This document shows positions 22,964 to 31,246 of a DNA stretch of 32,684 nucleotides, piece by piece. Below the pieces are notes generated by a model. The model was not told the DNA's origin. It made no database searches and was given only the letters and a program-made list of their open reading frames with translations. Position numbers and translations under genes: made by a program. Source of the stretch: Nonomuraea basaltis (lineage in GTDB: Bacteria; Actinomycetota; Actinomycetes; Streptosporangiales; Streptosporangiaceae); assembly GCF_005893125.1 (NCBI RefSeq), contig NZ_VCJS01000146.1, positions 1-32,684 of the forward strand. The letters run 5' to 3'. Within the stretch, counting starts at the first letter, position 1. Each line of letters begins with the position of its first letter.

Positions 22964-23983
22964 CTAGCTTGACTCATTTTCCCTTGTTACAGCCCTAGCT
23001 CTACTGGGCTGGACCCGCATCGGCTCCCCCGGCATCTTCGGGTAGTTGGGCGGGTAGGGCATGTCGCCGCGCCCGTCCTCGGCGTAGAGCTCCAGCAGCG
23101 GCTCGATGGAGCAGGCCCGGTCGTCGATGGCCGCGTGGACGTCGCCCACCTTGGCGAAGCGGGCGGGCACCGTGCGGATGTCGAAGTCGCGCGGCTCGGC
23201 GTCGGCCAGCTCGTCCCAGGTCAGCGGCGTCGAGACGGGCGCGTACGGCTTGGCCCTGACGGAGTAGGCACTGGCTACCGTGCGGTCGCGGGCGTTCTGG
23301 TTGAAGTCGATGAAGACCCGGTCCCCGCGCTCCTCCTTCCACCACGCCGTCGTCACCAGGCTCGGGTCGCGGTCTTCGACGGCCCTGGCCAGGGCGATGC
23401 CGGCGTGGCGCACCTGGATGAAGTCCCAGCGGGGCTCGATGCGCACGGCGATGTGGATGCCGCGGTTGCCTGACGTCTTCACGAACCCGGCCATCCCCAG
23501 CTCGCCCAGCACGTCCCTGGTGAGCAGCGCGGCCTTGCGGGCGGCGTCGAACTCCAGGCCGGGCTGCGGGTCCAGGTCGATGCGCAGCTCGTCGGGGTGC
23601 TCGACGTCGGCGGCCCGCACCTGCCAGGGGTGGAAGTCGATGGTGCCCAGGTTGGCGCAGTAGGCGATGGCGGCCACCTCGGTGACCCGCAGGGATTGCG
23701 CCGTGCGGCCGCTCGGGAAGGTGACGGTGACGGACTGGAGCCAGTCGGGATGCTTCGGCGGCATCCGCTTCTGGTAGATCGCCTCGGTCTGCACGCCGTC
23801 GGGGTGGCGCTTGATGTTGGTCGGCCGGTCTTTGAGCGCCCGCAGCGCGCCCTCGCCGACGCTCACGTAATATTCGACCAGCTCTCGCTTGGTGGCGCCG
23901 ATCTCCGGAAAGTACACCTTGTCGGGGTTGGTGACCTTGACGGTCCGCTCCCCCACCTCGAGCTCTATGAACGGCGATGCCAT
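22964..23983 (-). CDS. stand-alone LigD-type DNA polymerase/primase (AEP, POL domain)
   Basis: This 339-residue protein matches the polymerase domain of LigD, an archaeo-eukaryotic primase-type enzyme that fills ends during non-homologous end joining. Seen are the N-terminal VKVTNPDKVYFPEIGATK and PTNIKRHPDGV, the catalytic metal site ELRIDLDPQPG, the phosphate/nucleotide segment VKTSGNRGIHIAV and the third acidic motif VFIDFNQNARDRTVASAYS. There is no ligase or nuclease domain. ATG 23983 fits the usual family start; an open frame runs further upstream but is not family-like. TAGGTT (minus strand, 23996-23991) lies seven bases before the ATG, so a leaderless start is possible. The LigC-type ligase at 5627-6796 could act with it; Ku is not in the window. 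Confidence 0.94.
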   Translation of the reverse strand: MASPFIELEVGERTVKVTNPDKVYFPEIGATKRELVEYYVSVGEGALRALKDRPTNIKRHPDGVQTEAIYQKRMPPKHPDWLQSVTVTFPSGRTAQSLRVTEVAAIAYCANLGTIDFHPWQVRAADVEHPDELRIDLDPQPGLEFDAARKAALLTRDVLGELGMAGFVKTSGNRGIHIAVRIEPRWDFIQVRHAGIALARAVEDRDPSLVTTAWWKEERGDRVFIDFNQNARDRTVASAYSVRAKPYAPVSTPLTWDELADAEPRDFDIRTVPARFAKVGDVHAAIDDRACSIEPLLELYAEDGRGDMPYPPNYPKMPGEPMRVQPSRARAVTRENESS

Positions 23984-24272
23984 GCCACCGAACCTACTAC
24001 CCGCCTCCGACAAGTCGAGGCGGGCCCGCCCCGGAGCCTCCTCGGTGGCGGGACCGAGGGCTCGACGGGGCGGGCCAACAGATCGTCCGCCGCCGTTCCG
24101 GGCGCTGGCGCGCCACCCGGCCGGCCGTGGCGATCCCCGGCGGCGCCAGCACGGGCGTGGGCTGTGCCGCTCTGTGGGATCTGCGGACGATCTCACCCCT
24201 TGCCAGGAGGCGATCACACCCCCTTGCCTACAAAGACGCGAATTCACCCCAGAACGGATGCTTCACCCTGCG
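23984..24272. other. intergenic region between polymerase gene and msrB
   Basis: About 290 bases separate the divergent polymerase and msrB starts. I see the -10-like box of the polymerase gene and a weak 8-base inverted pair (GCTGGCGC and GCGCCAGC near 24110 and 24145). No frame has a credible start and ribosome-binding site. Confidence 0.4.
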
Positions 24273-24302
24273 GAGATCTCTTTTTGCCAGATCTCGTACT
24301 CT
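24273..24302 (+). promoter_or_regulatory. msrB promoter region with inverted repeat
   Basis: GAGATCT (24273-24279) and AGATCTC (24289-24295) are perfect 7-base arms around CTTTTTGCC. They lie immediately before TACTCT (24297-24302), a TAnnnT -10-like box six bases ahead of ATG 24309. The -35 is poor, so an activator or alternative sigma factor may bind here. Confidence 0.5.
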
Positions 24303-24308
24303 TGAACC

Positions 24309-24710
24309 ATGGAAAAGGTCGTCAAGAGCGACGCCGAGTGGCGGATCCAGCTCTCCCCTGAGGAGTTCCACGTCCTCCGGGAGGCCGGGACCGAGCGCCC
24401 GTTCACGGGGGAGTACGTCGACACCAAGACCGAGGGCGTCTACTCGTGCCGCGCCTGCGGGGCCGAGCTGTTCCGGTCGGACACGAAGTTCGAGTCGCAC
24501 TGCGGCTGGCCGAGCTTCTTCGAGCCCGCGGACTCCGACGCGGTGAGGCTGATCAAGGACCAAAGTCACGGGATGATGCGGACCGAGGTGCGGTGCGCCA
24601 AGTGCGATTCCCATCTGGGGCACGTGTTCCACGGAGAGGGCTATCCGACCCCGACCGACGATCGCTACTGCATCAACTCGGTCTCGCTACGGCTCGAACC
24701 CAAGGCGTGA
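24309..24710 (+). CDS. msrB: peptide-methionine (R)-S-oxide reductase MsrB
   Basis: This 133-residue cytoplasmic repair enzyme reduces the R form of methionine sulfoxide in proteins. The catalytic Cys121 is in RYCINSVSL. The structural zinc is held by Cys47/Cys50 (CRACG) and Cys96/Cys99 (CAKCDSHLGHVF). Also conserved are GTERPFTGEY, HCGWPSFFEP and the GMMRTEVRC segment. The length matches stand-alone MsrB. There is no MsrA fusion or neighbour. The start codon has no Shine-Dalgarno and a -10-like box lies six bases upstream, so leaderless translation is likely. Confidence 0.96.
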   Translation: MEKVVKSDAEWRIQLSPEEFHVLREAGTERPFTGEYVDTKTEGVYSCRACGAELFRSDTKFESHCGWPSFFEPADSDAVRLIKDQSHGMMRTEVRCAKCDSHLGHVFHGEGYPTPTDDRYCINSVSLRLEPKA

Positions 24711-24761
24711 TCGGCCCGCGACAGCGCGTACCAACCACCTGCCACGGGTAAACAATCTCCT

Positions 24762-24869
24762 GTGGTACACATCCATCTCCGCCACCGCTGGGTGACGATC
24801 GAGGCCATCGGTCGCGTCGTGACCCAGCGGTGCGACGTGTGCGCGAAGACCCGCGTACGGGTGCGCTGA
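24762..24869 (+). CDS. 35-residue basic protein with a CxxC motif
   Basis: GTG 24762 starts a 35-codon frame beginning MVHIHLRHRWVTIEAIG and ending with CDVCAKTRVRVR. The single CxxC near the C-terminus and the basic character suggest a half zinc knuckle or a redox/metal-binding micro-protein. No Shine-Dalgarno is present. TAAACA lies seven bases upstream, at leaderless distance. It sits between msrB (same strand) and the convergent membrane-anchored protein, whose stop is four bases away. Conservation is not known from sequence alone, and chance cannot be excluded. Confidence 0.4.
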   Translation: MVHIHLRHRWVTIEAIGRVVTQRCDVCAKTRVRVR

Positions 24870-24872
24870 GCC

Positions 24873-25673
24873 TCAGCCCGGCGCCGGGTGGGTGACGCTG
24901 CAACTCCTGTCGGAGGGGCCGAGGATGTTGGCGAGCACCGGATTCCCGTTCTCCCCGAACCTGGCCTGCACGAACACCACCGGTTTGGCCACCCCGGCGG
25001 CTCTCAGGTATTCGAGACCTCGCTTGCACAACGTGATCGCATGGGTGGAATTGTACGCAGAACCCGGTAAATCCGTATAAATGCGCAAATAGCCGCCGAC
25101 CGTGCGGATGTCTTTGACATGTTTCAGCGCCTTGTCGCGCGGACCCCAGTGCGTACGGAAATACTCCGCCGCTCGCCGATCGGTGTGCGACGAGGGCCCG
25201 TCGGCCCGGTAGCCGTCGGTGTCGTCCATCCCGGGCACCGCCAGCACCGCGTCATCCTCCTGCGGCGCGGACCCCTCCACCATGTCGCCGGATTCGGCGG
25301 TCGCGGTCTCCTTGGGCGCCGCAGTCTCCCCGGTCTTCTGGGGCACGGCCTGCTGGACCTCGCGCGCCTTCACCTCCGCGCTCGCCCTGGGACCGGCGGT
25401 CCCGGCCCGGCCGGGCAGCGCGGAGGCCCGGCTCTCCCGCTCCGCGCCGGCCTGCGACCCGGCCGCCTGCGGCCGCTCCGACGACTCGGCCGGCGCACCG
25501 CTGAAGGTCCCGTTGGCGCCGAGCAGCCCGGCCACCCCGCCGGCCAGCGCCAGCGTCCCCAGCACCAGTCCTGGCCTCCTGGCACGGCGGCGGCCCCGCC
25601 CATGCCGCGAGCGGCCCGCCACGTGACGACCGCCCGGGCGCCGCCTGCGGCCCGGCCTTTCGGATGTCTCCAC
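24873..25673 (-). CDS. membrane-anchored protein with extracytoplasmic C-terminal domain
   Basis: This 266-residue protein has a very basic cytoplasmic N-terminus (residues 1-33, mostly Arg/Gly), one membrane segment at about 34-53, a long Ala/Glu/Pro-rich linker to about residue 165, and a compact C-terminal domain of about 95 residues. The domain starts near AAEYFRTHWGPRDKAL and includes TVGGYLRIYTDLPGS, ITLCKRGLEYL and VVFVQARFGENG. It has two cysteines that may form a disulfide outside the cell. I do not recognise a characterised family; similar domains occur in exported actinobacterial proteins. GTG 25673 is supported by a strong AAGGAGG seven bases upstream. It is convergent with the 35-residue CxxC gene. 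Confidence 0.87.
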   Translation of the reverse strand: METSERPGRRRRPGGRHVAGRSRHGRGRRRARRPGLVLGTLALAGGVAGLLGANGTFSGAPAESSERPQAAGSQAGAERESRASALPGRAGTAGPRASAEVKAREVQQAVPQKTGETAAPKETATAESGDMVEGSAPQEDDAVLAVPGMDDTDGYRADGPSSHTDRRAAEYFRTHWGPRDKALKHVKDIRTVGGYLRIYTDLPGSAYNSTHAITLCKRGLEYLRAAGVAKPVVFVQARFGENGNPVLANILGPSDRSCSVTHPAPG

Positions 25674-25826
25674 CCTGCCCTCCTTGCCCTCGTGGAACGT
25701 GCCACGGCGGTCTCAGAAGTCGGCATGAGATTGCCCTAACACAGCGCTGCCACGTCCACGAACAAGGGATTTACCTGATTGTGACAAAGGGGATAGATCA
25801 ATTCAGTCGGACCGCCAACTTGGGTC

Positions 25827-25856
25827 TTGCTCTTTCTTGATCCGCTCAACCAGACT
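25827..25856 (+). promoter_or_regulatory. possible promoter of the ABC exporter operon
   Basis: TTGCTC (25827-25832) and CAGACT (25851-25856) have an 18-base spacer, and GTG 25863 begins six bases later. This fits a leaderless transcript. The -10 is imperfect. Confidence 0.35.
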
Positions 25857-25862
25857 GCGAAG

Positions 25863-26792
25863 GTGTCCCGGGACGAGATCCTGAAATGTCGAGATTTACG
25901 CAAGACGTTCGGCGACCTCGTAGCGGTCGACAACGTCACCTTCACCATCGAGGCCGGTGAAACCTACGGCCTCCTCGGGCCCAACGGCGCGGGAAAGACC
26001 ACCACGATCTCGATGATCGCCGGAATCCTCGAACGCGACAGCGGCGAGGTGCTCATCTCCGGCCGCCCCCTGAGCACGCCGAGCAAGCGGCAGATCGGGT
26101 ACGTCCCCCAGGACCTGGCCCTCTACCCGGACCTCAGCGCCCGCGAGAACCTGCGCTTCTTCGCCAGGCTGTACGGCCTGCGCCGCGCCGAGGCCCGCCC
26201 GCGCATCGACGAAGTCCTGGGGGTCGTCGGCCTGACCGACCGGGCCGACGACGCCGTCAAGGAGTATTCGGGCGGCATGAAACGCCGGCTGAACATTGGC
26301 GTGGGCCTCCTGCATCGCCCGCCCCTGCTGATCCTCGACGAGCCCACCGCCGGCGTCGACCCGCAGAGCCGCAACGCCATCCTGGAGAGCGTCGCCGCGC
26401 TGGCCGGCGCGGGCGTCGCCGTCCTCTACACCACGCACTACATGGAGGAGGCAGAGCGCCTCTGCGACCGCATCGGCATCATCGACTTGGGCAAGATCAG
26501 GGCCGAAGGCACCCGCAGGGAGCTGGTCGGCCTGGTGGGCGAGCTGGACCGCATCTCGCTGACGGCCGAGGGCGCGCAGGCCGTGCCCGCTCTGGAGGCG
26601 CTGCCCGAGGTACGCAAGGCGAGCGGCCACGACGGCCACGTCGAGGTGATGGTCGAGGACGCAAGGAAGTCACTGCCCAGGGTGCTGGCGGCGGCCACCG
26701 ACGCCGGCGTGGTCGTCCGCGCGGTCGAGGTGCACGAGCCGAACCTCGAGTCGGTGTTCCTGCACCTGACCGGCAAAGCGCTGCGGGACTGA
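25863..26792 (+). CDS. ABC transporter ATP-binding protein (DrrA-like)
   Basis: This 309-residue ATPase of an ABC-2-type exporter has Walker A GPNGAGKTTT at about residues 39-48, Q-loop YVPQDLALYP, signature YSGGMKRRL, Walker B LLILDEPTAGVDP and switch His in TTHYMEEAE. A C-terminal domain of about 90 residues is typical of DrrA-type drug exporters. GTG 25863 is preferred; the frame also has a TTG at 25827, which lies in the probable promoter. It leads a three-gene operon: the first permease starts one base after its stop. The substrate is unknown; a drug, lipid or secondary metabolite is the usual case for this family. Confidence 0.95.
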   Translation: MSRDEILKCRDLRKTFGDLVAVDNVTFTIEAGETYGLLGPNGAGKTTTISMIAGILERDSGEVLISGRPLSTPSKRQIGYVPQDLALYPDLSARENLRFFARLYGLRRAEARPRIDEVLGVVGLTDRADDAVKEYSGGMKRRLNIGVGLLHRPPLLILDEPTAGVDPQSRNAILESVAALAGAGVAVLYTTHYMEEAERLCDRIGIIDLGKIRAEGTRRELVGLVGELDRISLTAEGAQAVPALEALPEVRKASGHDGHVEVMVEDARKSLPRVLAAATDAGVVVRAVEVHEPNLESVFLHLTGKALRD

Positions 26793-26793
26793 C

Positions 26794-27939
26794 ATGCGGA
26801 CGATGCTCCTCATCATGGGCAAGGACCTGCGGCAGCGGGTCAGGGACCGGTCGCTGTTCCTGCTGGCGATCGTGGTGCCGTTCGGCCTGGCCACCATCTT
26901 CAGCCTGGTCTTCAGAGGGGTCGACGCCCAGGACACGGCCACGTTCGCGGTGGCCGACCACGACCGGGGCCAGATCGCGACCGCGTTCATCGAGCAGGTG
27001 CTGCGCCCGCTGGAGCGGAACGGCGTCATCCGGCTCAGGACGGCCGCCACCGAGCAGGAGGTGCGGGCCGTGATCGAGCGCGGCGACGCCGACGCCGCGT
27101 ACGTCATCCCCGCCGGATTCAGCCGGGCCGTGCTGAGCGGGCAGGGCACCACGATCCACGTGATCGGGAACGTGGACGCGCAGATCGGCTCGTTCGTGGC
27201 CCGCTCGGTCGCCGAGTCGTTCGCCGCCGAGATCCGCTACGTCCAGGTGGCGCTGGCGGCCAAGGGCGGCGGCACACCCGAGGAGGCCGCCCGCGTGCCC
27301 GCGCCGGTCACCGTCGAGGACCTCGGCGCGGAGCGGCGGCAGCTGTCGCTGGCGGAGGGGTTCGCCGCCGGGATGGCGGTGTTCTTCCTGTTCTTCACCG
27401 TGCAGTTCGGCTTCAGCTCGATCCTGGACGAGCGCCGCGACGGCACCCTTTCCAGGTTGCTGGCCGCGCCGGTCCCCCGCGTGGCGATCGCCCTGGCCAA
27501 GCTGCTGAGCGGGATCGTGGTCGGCTTCGTCGCCATGGCCGTGCTCGTCGCCGCCGCCGCGCTGCTGCTCGGCGCGCAGTGGGGGCACCCCGTCGGGGTG
27601 TCGCTGCTCATCGTGGCGGGCGTGCTGGCGGCCACCGGAGTCATGGCCCTGGTCGCGACCGTGGCCACCACCGCCGAGCAGGCCGGGAACATCCAGGCGG
27701 TGGTCGCGGTGCTGCTCGGCCTGCTCGGCGGCGTGTTCATCCCGATCCAGCAGATGGGCGGCGCGTTCGCGGTGCTGAGCCTGGTCACCCCGCACCGCTG
27801 GTTCCTGCAGGGCCTGTCCGACCTGCACGGCGGGAACGCGCCCGTCCTGGCGCCGGCGCCGACGCTAGCGCTGCTGGGCTTCGCCGCCGTGACGACCGGG
27901 ATCGCCCTGCTGCGGTCGGGAAGGATGCTCCGACCATGA
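26794..27939 (+). CDS. ABC-2 type transporter permease 1
   Basis: This 381-residue membrane protein has the ABC-2 layout. One N-terminal helix (about residues 22-42) is followed by a large extracytoplasmic domain of about 140 residues. Then come five helices from about residue 187, with FAAGMAVFFLFFTVQFGFSSI, the cytoplasmic ERRDGTLSRLLAAPV coupling motif and a GGVFIPIQQMGG segment. It starts one base after the ATPase gene and its TGA overlaps the next permease by four bases (ATGA). It should pair with permease 2 as a heterodimer in the exporter. Confidence 0.94.
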   Translation: MRTMLLIMGKDLRQRVRDRSLFLLAIVVPFGLATIFSLVFRGVDAQDTATFAVADHDRGQIATAFIEQVLRPLERNGVIRLRTAATEQEVRAVIERGDADAAYVIPAGFSRAVLSGQGTTIHVIGNVDAQIGSFVARSVAESFAAEIRYVQVALAAKGGGTPEEAARVPAPVTVEDLGAERRQLSLAEGFAAGMAVFFLFFTVQFGFSSILDERRDGTLSRLLAAPVPRVAIALAKLLSGIVVGFVAMAVLVAAAALLLGAQWGHPVGVSLLIVAGVLAATGVMALVATVATTAEQAGNIQAVVAVLLGLLGGVFIPIQQMGGAFAVLSLVTPHRWFLQGLSDLHGGNAPVLAPAPTLALLGFAAVTTGIALLRSGRMLRP

Positions 27940-29078
27940 CGATCACGGCCATCGCCTGGATCAACCTGGTCAGGCTCTTCCGCGACCGGACCAACATCTT
28001 TTTCGTGATCATCTTCCCGATCGTGCTGATCACGGTGTTCGGGCTGTCGTTCGGCTCGGGCTTCAGCCCTCGGCTCGGGGTCACCGGCGGGGACGGGCCG
28101 CAGGCCGCCAAGCTCGTGGCGGCGCTGGAGAGATCCGGGCAGATGCGGGTGGAGCGGGTCGGCAGCGAGGCCGAGGCCCGCGAGGGCGTCGAACGCGGCC
28201 GGCTGGCCGCCGCGCTGCTCATCCCCGCTGGCTACGACCGTGCCCTGACGAGCTTCACCCCGGTCACGGTGCCCTACGTGAGCCGGAACGAGCCCAACGC
28301 GCTGCAGCTCGGCGCCGCGGTCAGATCCGTGGTCTCCCAGGTGACGATGCCCGCACGGGCCGCCGCCTACGTGCGCGACGGGTCATTCGGCGATCTCGTG
28401 GCCAGGGCCGAGGCCGCCAGCGTGCCCGGCATCACGGTGGCGTCCAGCACGACCGGCACCGCGGCCATCCCCCGGAGCGTGTCCAGCTTCGACATCGCCG
28501 CGACCTCGCAGCTGCTGCTGTTCATATTTCTCACCTCGATGACCGGAGCCGCCGCGCTGATCGAGACCAGGCGGCTCGGGGTGTCGCGCCGGATGTACGC
28601 CACGCCGGCGTCGAGCGGCCGAATCCTGCTCGGCGAGGCGGCCGGCCGGGTGGGCGTGGCGCTGCTGCAGGGCCTGATCATCATGGTCGGATCAGGGCTG
28701 CTGTTCGGGGTGCGCTGGGGCGACCCGCTCGGCGCCGCCGCGCTGCTGCTGGCGTTCTCCCTGGTGGGCGGCGGGGCGGCGATGCTGGTCGGCGCGGCGA
28801 TGCGTACCGAGCAGCAGGCGGTCTCGGTCGGCCTGCTGCTTGGCCTCGGCCTGGCCGCGATCGGCGGGACGATGGCACCGCTCGACATGTTCTCCGACAC
28901 GATGCGCCAGATCGCGCACGTCACGCCGCATGCCTGGGCCCTGGACGGCTTCGCCGAGCTGCTGCGCAGGGACGGCACGATCGCCGACATCCTGCCGCAG
29001 CTCGGCGTGCTGGCCGGCTACGCGGCGGTGTTCTTCGCGCTCGGCTCGTGGCGGCTGCGCGCCGCCCTCACCCGCTAA
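27936..29078 (+). CDS. ABC-2 type transporter permease 2
   Basis: This 380-residue protein has the same topology as permease 1: an N-terminal helix with NIFFVIIFPIVLITVFGLSFG, an extracytoplasmic domain, then five helices. These include LLLFIFLTSMTGAAALIETRRLGVSRRMYATPAS (coupling region) and GLAAIGGTMAPLDMFSDTMRQ. It is a diverged paralogue of permease 1, and the four-base ATGA overlap implies equal synthesis. It ends nine bases from the convergent chdC stop. Confidence 0.94.
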   Translation: MTITAIAWINLVRLFRDRTNIFFVIIFPIVLITVFGLSFGSGFSPRLGVTGGDGPQAAKLVAALERSGQMRVERVGSEAEAREGVERGRLAAALLIPAGYDRALTSFTPVTVPYVSRNEPNALQLGAAVRSVVSQVTMPARAAAYVRDGSFGDLVARAEAASVPGITVASSTTGTAAIPRSVSSFDIAATSQLLLFIFLTSMTGAAALIETRRLGVSRRMYATPASSGRILLGEAAGRVGVALLQGLIIMVGSGLLFGVRWGDPLGAAALLLAFSLVGGGAAMLVGAAMRTEQQAVSVGLLLGLGLAAIGGTMAPLDMFSDTMRQIAHVTPHAWALDGFAELLRRDGTIADILPQLGVLAGYAAVFFALGSWRLRAALTR

Positions 29079-29087
29079 GGGGCCGCT

Positions 29088-29789
29088 TTACGGCAGGGCG
29101 GCGACGATCTCGCGGACCGGCTTGCGAGCACCGGTGTAGAACGGGATCTCGATACGGGTGTGGCGGCGGGCCTGCGCGCCCCGCAGCGTGCGCATCAGGT
29201 CGACGATCCGGTGCAGCTCGTCGGCCTCGAACGCGAGCATCCACTCGTAGTCGTTGAGCGAGAAGCAGGCAACGGTGTTGGCCCGCACGTCGGGGTAGTC
29301 GCGCGCCATCCTGCCGTGCTCGGCGAGCATCGCCCGCCGCTCGGAGTCCTCCAGCAGATACCACTCGTAGGAGCGCACGAACGGGTAGACGCTCACGTAG
29401 GCCCGCGGCTCCTCCTCGGCCAGGAAGGCCGGGACGTGCGACTTGTTGAACTCGGCCGGCCGGTGCAGCGCCATCGCCGACCAGACGGGCCTGCTGTGCC
29501 TGCCCAACGCGGTGCGCCGGAACCTGGCGTAGACGTCCTGCAGGTCCTCAGGGGTCGGCGCGTGCCACCAGAACATGTAGTCGGCGTCGGCCCGCAGCCC
29601 GGCCACGTCGTAGACCCCCCTGGTCACGACGTCCTTGCCGGCGGCCTGCTCGAGCAGCTCCTCGACCTCGCCCGCCAGGCCATCGCGGTCGACGGGACAC
29701 GGCTCGGTCGCCTGGAAGACCGACCACATGGTGTAACGGATCACCTGGTTGAGATCGCGGGCCTTGGGCCGCGGGGCTCCCTCTGTCAT
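29088..29789 (-). CDS. chdC: coproheme decarboxylase ChdC (HemQ)
   Basis: This 233-residue member of the chlorite-dismutase superfamily converts coproheme III to heme b, the last step of the Gram-positive heme route. Family marks are YTMWSVFQ at the start, ADADYMFWWHAPTPEDLQ, the YPFVRSYEWYLL segment carrying the reactive Tyr, and RRAMLAEHGRMARDYP with the proximal His. Also present is SLNDYEWMLAFEADELHRIVDLMR. There is no signal peptide, so it is cytoplasmic. ATG 29789 follows AGGAG. The gene starts five bases after the hemY stop, so the two are one operon. With hemE at the window end, it marks the coproporphyrin-dependent pathway. Confidence 0.95.
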   Translation of the reverse strand: MTEGAPRPKARDLNQVIRYTMWSVFQATEPCPVDRDGLAGEVEELLEQAAGKDVVTRGVYDVAGLRADADYMFWWHAPTPEDLQDVYARFRRTALGRHSRPVWSAMALHRPAEFNKSHVPAFLAEEEPRAYVSVYPFVRSYEWYLLEDSERRAMLAEHGRMARDYPDVRANTVACFSLNDYEWMLAFEADELHRIVDLMRTLRGAQARRHTRIEIPFYTGARKPVREIVAALP

Positions 29790-29794
29790 GGTGC

Positions 29795-31198
29795 CTATTC
29801 TCCTCGTTGAGACAGGTGGTCCAGAATCCGGCCGGCGGCCGTGCGGGCGATGCCGATGCAGGCCGGGATGCCGAGCCCGTCGTAGGCGGCGCCGCACACG
29901 GCCAGCCCCGGCTGTACGGCCACCGCCGCGCGCACCCTGGCCACCCGGTCCAGGTGGCCCACGTTGTATTGGGGCAGCCCGCCGCCCCAGCGCGTGACCC
30001 GGCTGTCGACCGGCAGCCCGCGCGCGCCCATGACGTCGCCCATCTCGGCCATGGCCAGCGATACCAGCTCGGCGTCGTCGCGATGGAGCAGGTGCTCCTC
30101 GCCGATCCTGCCGATCGAGCAGCGCAGGATCACCAGGTCCTTGGCCAGGTGGGGCCACTTCACCGAGCTGAACGTGACCGCCTTGACCGGCCGCCGCTCG
30201 ACAGGCGGCACCAGGTAGCCGCTGGTGGCGGGCGGCTCGGGGAAGGCGGAGAGCGGGTAGGCGAGCGTGACGACGGCCATGCTGGCGTACTCGATCCTGG
30301 CCAGCTCGTCAGCCGCCTTGGGCGCCTCGGCCATGAGCAGCCTGGCGGCGGCATGGCCGGGCGTGGCCACGATCACCGCGTCGGCCTCGACGATCTCGGG
30401 CCTGGGCACCGGCCCGGTCACCAGCCGCCAGCCCTGCTCGGTCCGGTGCAGCTCGCGTACGGTGACGCCGGTCCTGATGTCGGCGCCCGACGCCTTGGCG
30501 ACCGCCTCGGGGAGGGCGCCCATGCCGTTCCGCAACGTCGTGAAGACCGGCCCGGCGTCCTTGGGCGTCTCTTCGACGAGGTGCCTGGCCGCGGCCAGCA
30601 GCGAGCGCTCGGCGCGGGCGACGGCCGCGACCCGCGGCATCGTCGCCTCCAGCGACAGCATGTCGGAACGGCCCGCGTAGACGCCGCCGAGCAGCGGCTC
30701 GACCAGCCGTTCCACGACCTCGCCGCCCATCCGGGCGCGGATGTAGGCCGCCACGGACACGTCGGTGCGCACCAGCGTCGCCGGCAGGATCTGGTCGAGC
30801 GGCACGCGCAGCAGGCCGCCCGGCGAGATGATGCCCGATTTGGCCAGCTCAGTCAGGTCGGCGGGCACGCCCATGACCTGCCCCTTCGGCATTGCCCGCA
30901 GTGCGCCCCTGGTGTAGATGGAGGAGCGGTTGGCGCCCGGGAACACCAGATCGTCGCCCAGCCCGACCGCCCTGGCCAGCTCCGCGCCCTCGGGCCGCCT
31001 GGCCAGCATGGCCTCCGCGCCGGCGTCGACGCTCACCCCCGCGACCTCCGAGGCGTGCAGCTTGCCGCCGATGCGCGGGCCCGCCTCCAGCACGGTCACC
31101 TTGACCCGCTCGCCCGCGCCCTGCCGGATGTACCACGCGGCGGCGAGACCGGAGATCCCCCCGCCGATGACGACCACGTGCGCCCGATTCCCTTCCAC
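29795..31198 (-). CDS. hemY: coproporphyrinogen III oxidase, protoporphyrinogen oxidase family (HemY/CgoX)
   Basis: This 467-residue FAD enzyme oxidises coproporphyrinogen III to coproporphyrin III in the Gram-positive pathway. It begins with an FAD-binding HVVVIGGGISGLAAAWYI, has VTVLEAGPRIGGKLHASEVAGVSVDAG and ends with AVCGAAYDGLGIPACIGIART, typical of the family. A frame runs upstream through a dispersed repeat to 31354, but GTG 31198 is the proper start: AGGAG lies four bases upstream and the protein then begins where homologues do. It is followed within five bases by chdC. It is separated from hemE by an opposite-strand lipoprotein gene, which is unusual for this cluster. Confidence 0.95.
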   Translation of the reverse strand: MEGNRAHVVVIGGGISGLAAAWYIRQGAGERVKVTVLEAGPRIGGKLHASEVAGVSVDAGAEAMLARRPEGAELARAVGLGDDLVFPGANRSSIYTRGALRAMPKGQVMGVPADLTELAKSGIISPGGLLRVPLDQILPATLVRTDVSVAAYIRARMGGEVVERLVEPLLGGVYAGRSDMLSLEATMPRVAAVARAERSLLAAARHLVEETPKDAGPVFTTLRNGMGALPEAVAKASGADIRTGVTVRELHRTEQGWRLVTGPVPRPEIVEADAVIVATPGHAAARLLMAEAPKAADELARIEYASMAVVTLAYPLSAFPEPPATSGYLVPPVERRPVKAVTFSSVKWPHLAKDLVILRCSIGRIGEEHLLHRDDAELVSLAMAEMGDVMGARGLPVDSRVTRWGGGLPQYNVGHLDRVARVRAAVAVQPGLAVCGAAYDGLGIPACIGIARTAAGRILDHLSQRGE

Positions 31199-31246
31199 GT
31201 CTCCTGACGCTACCGCCTCATCGGCTCGGCCAGCCGCTCGGGGCCG

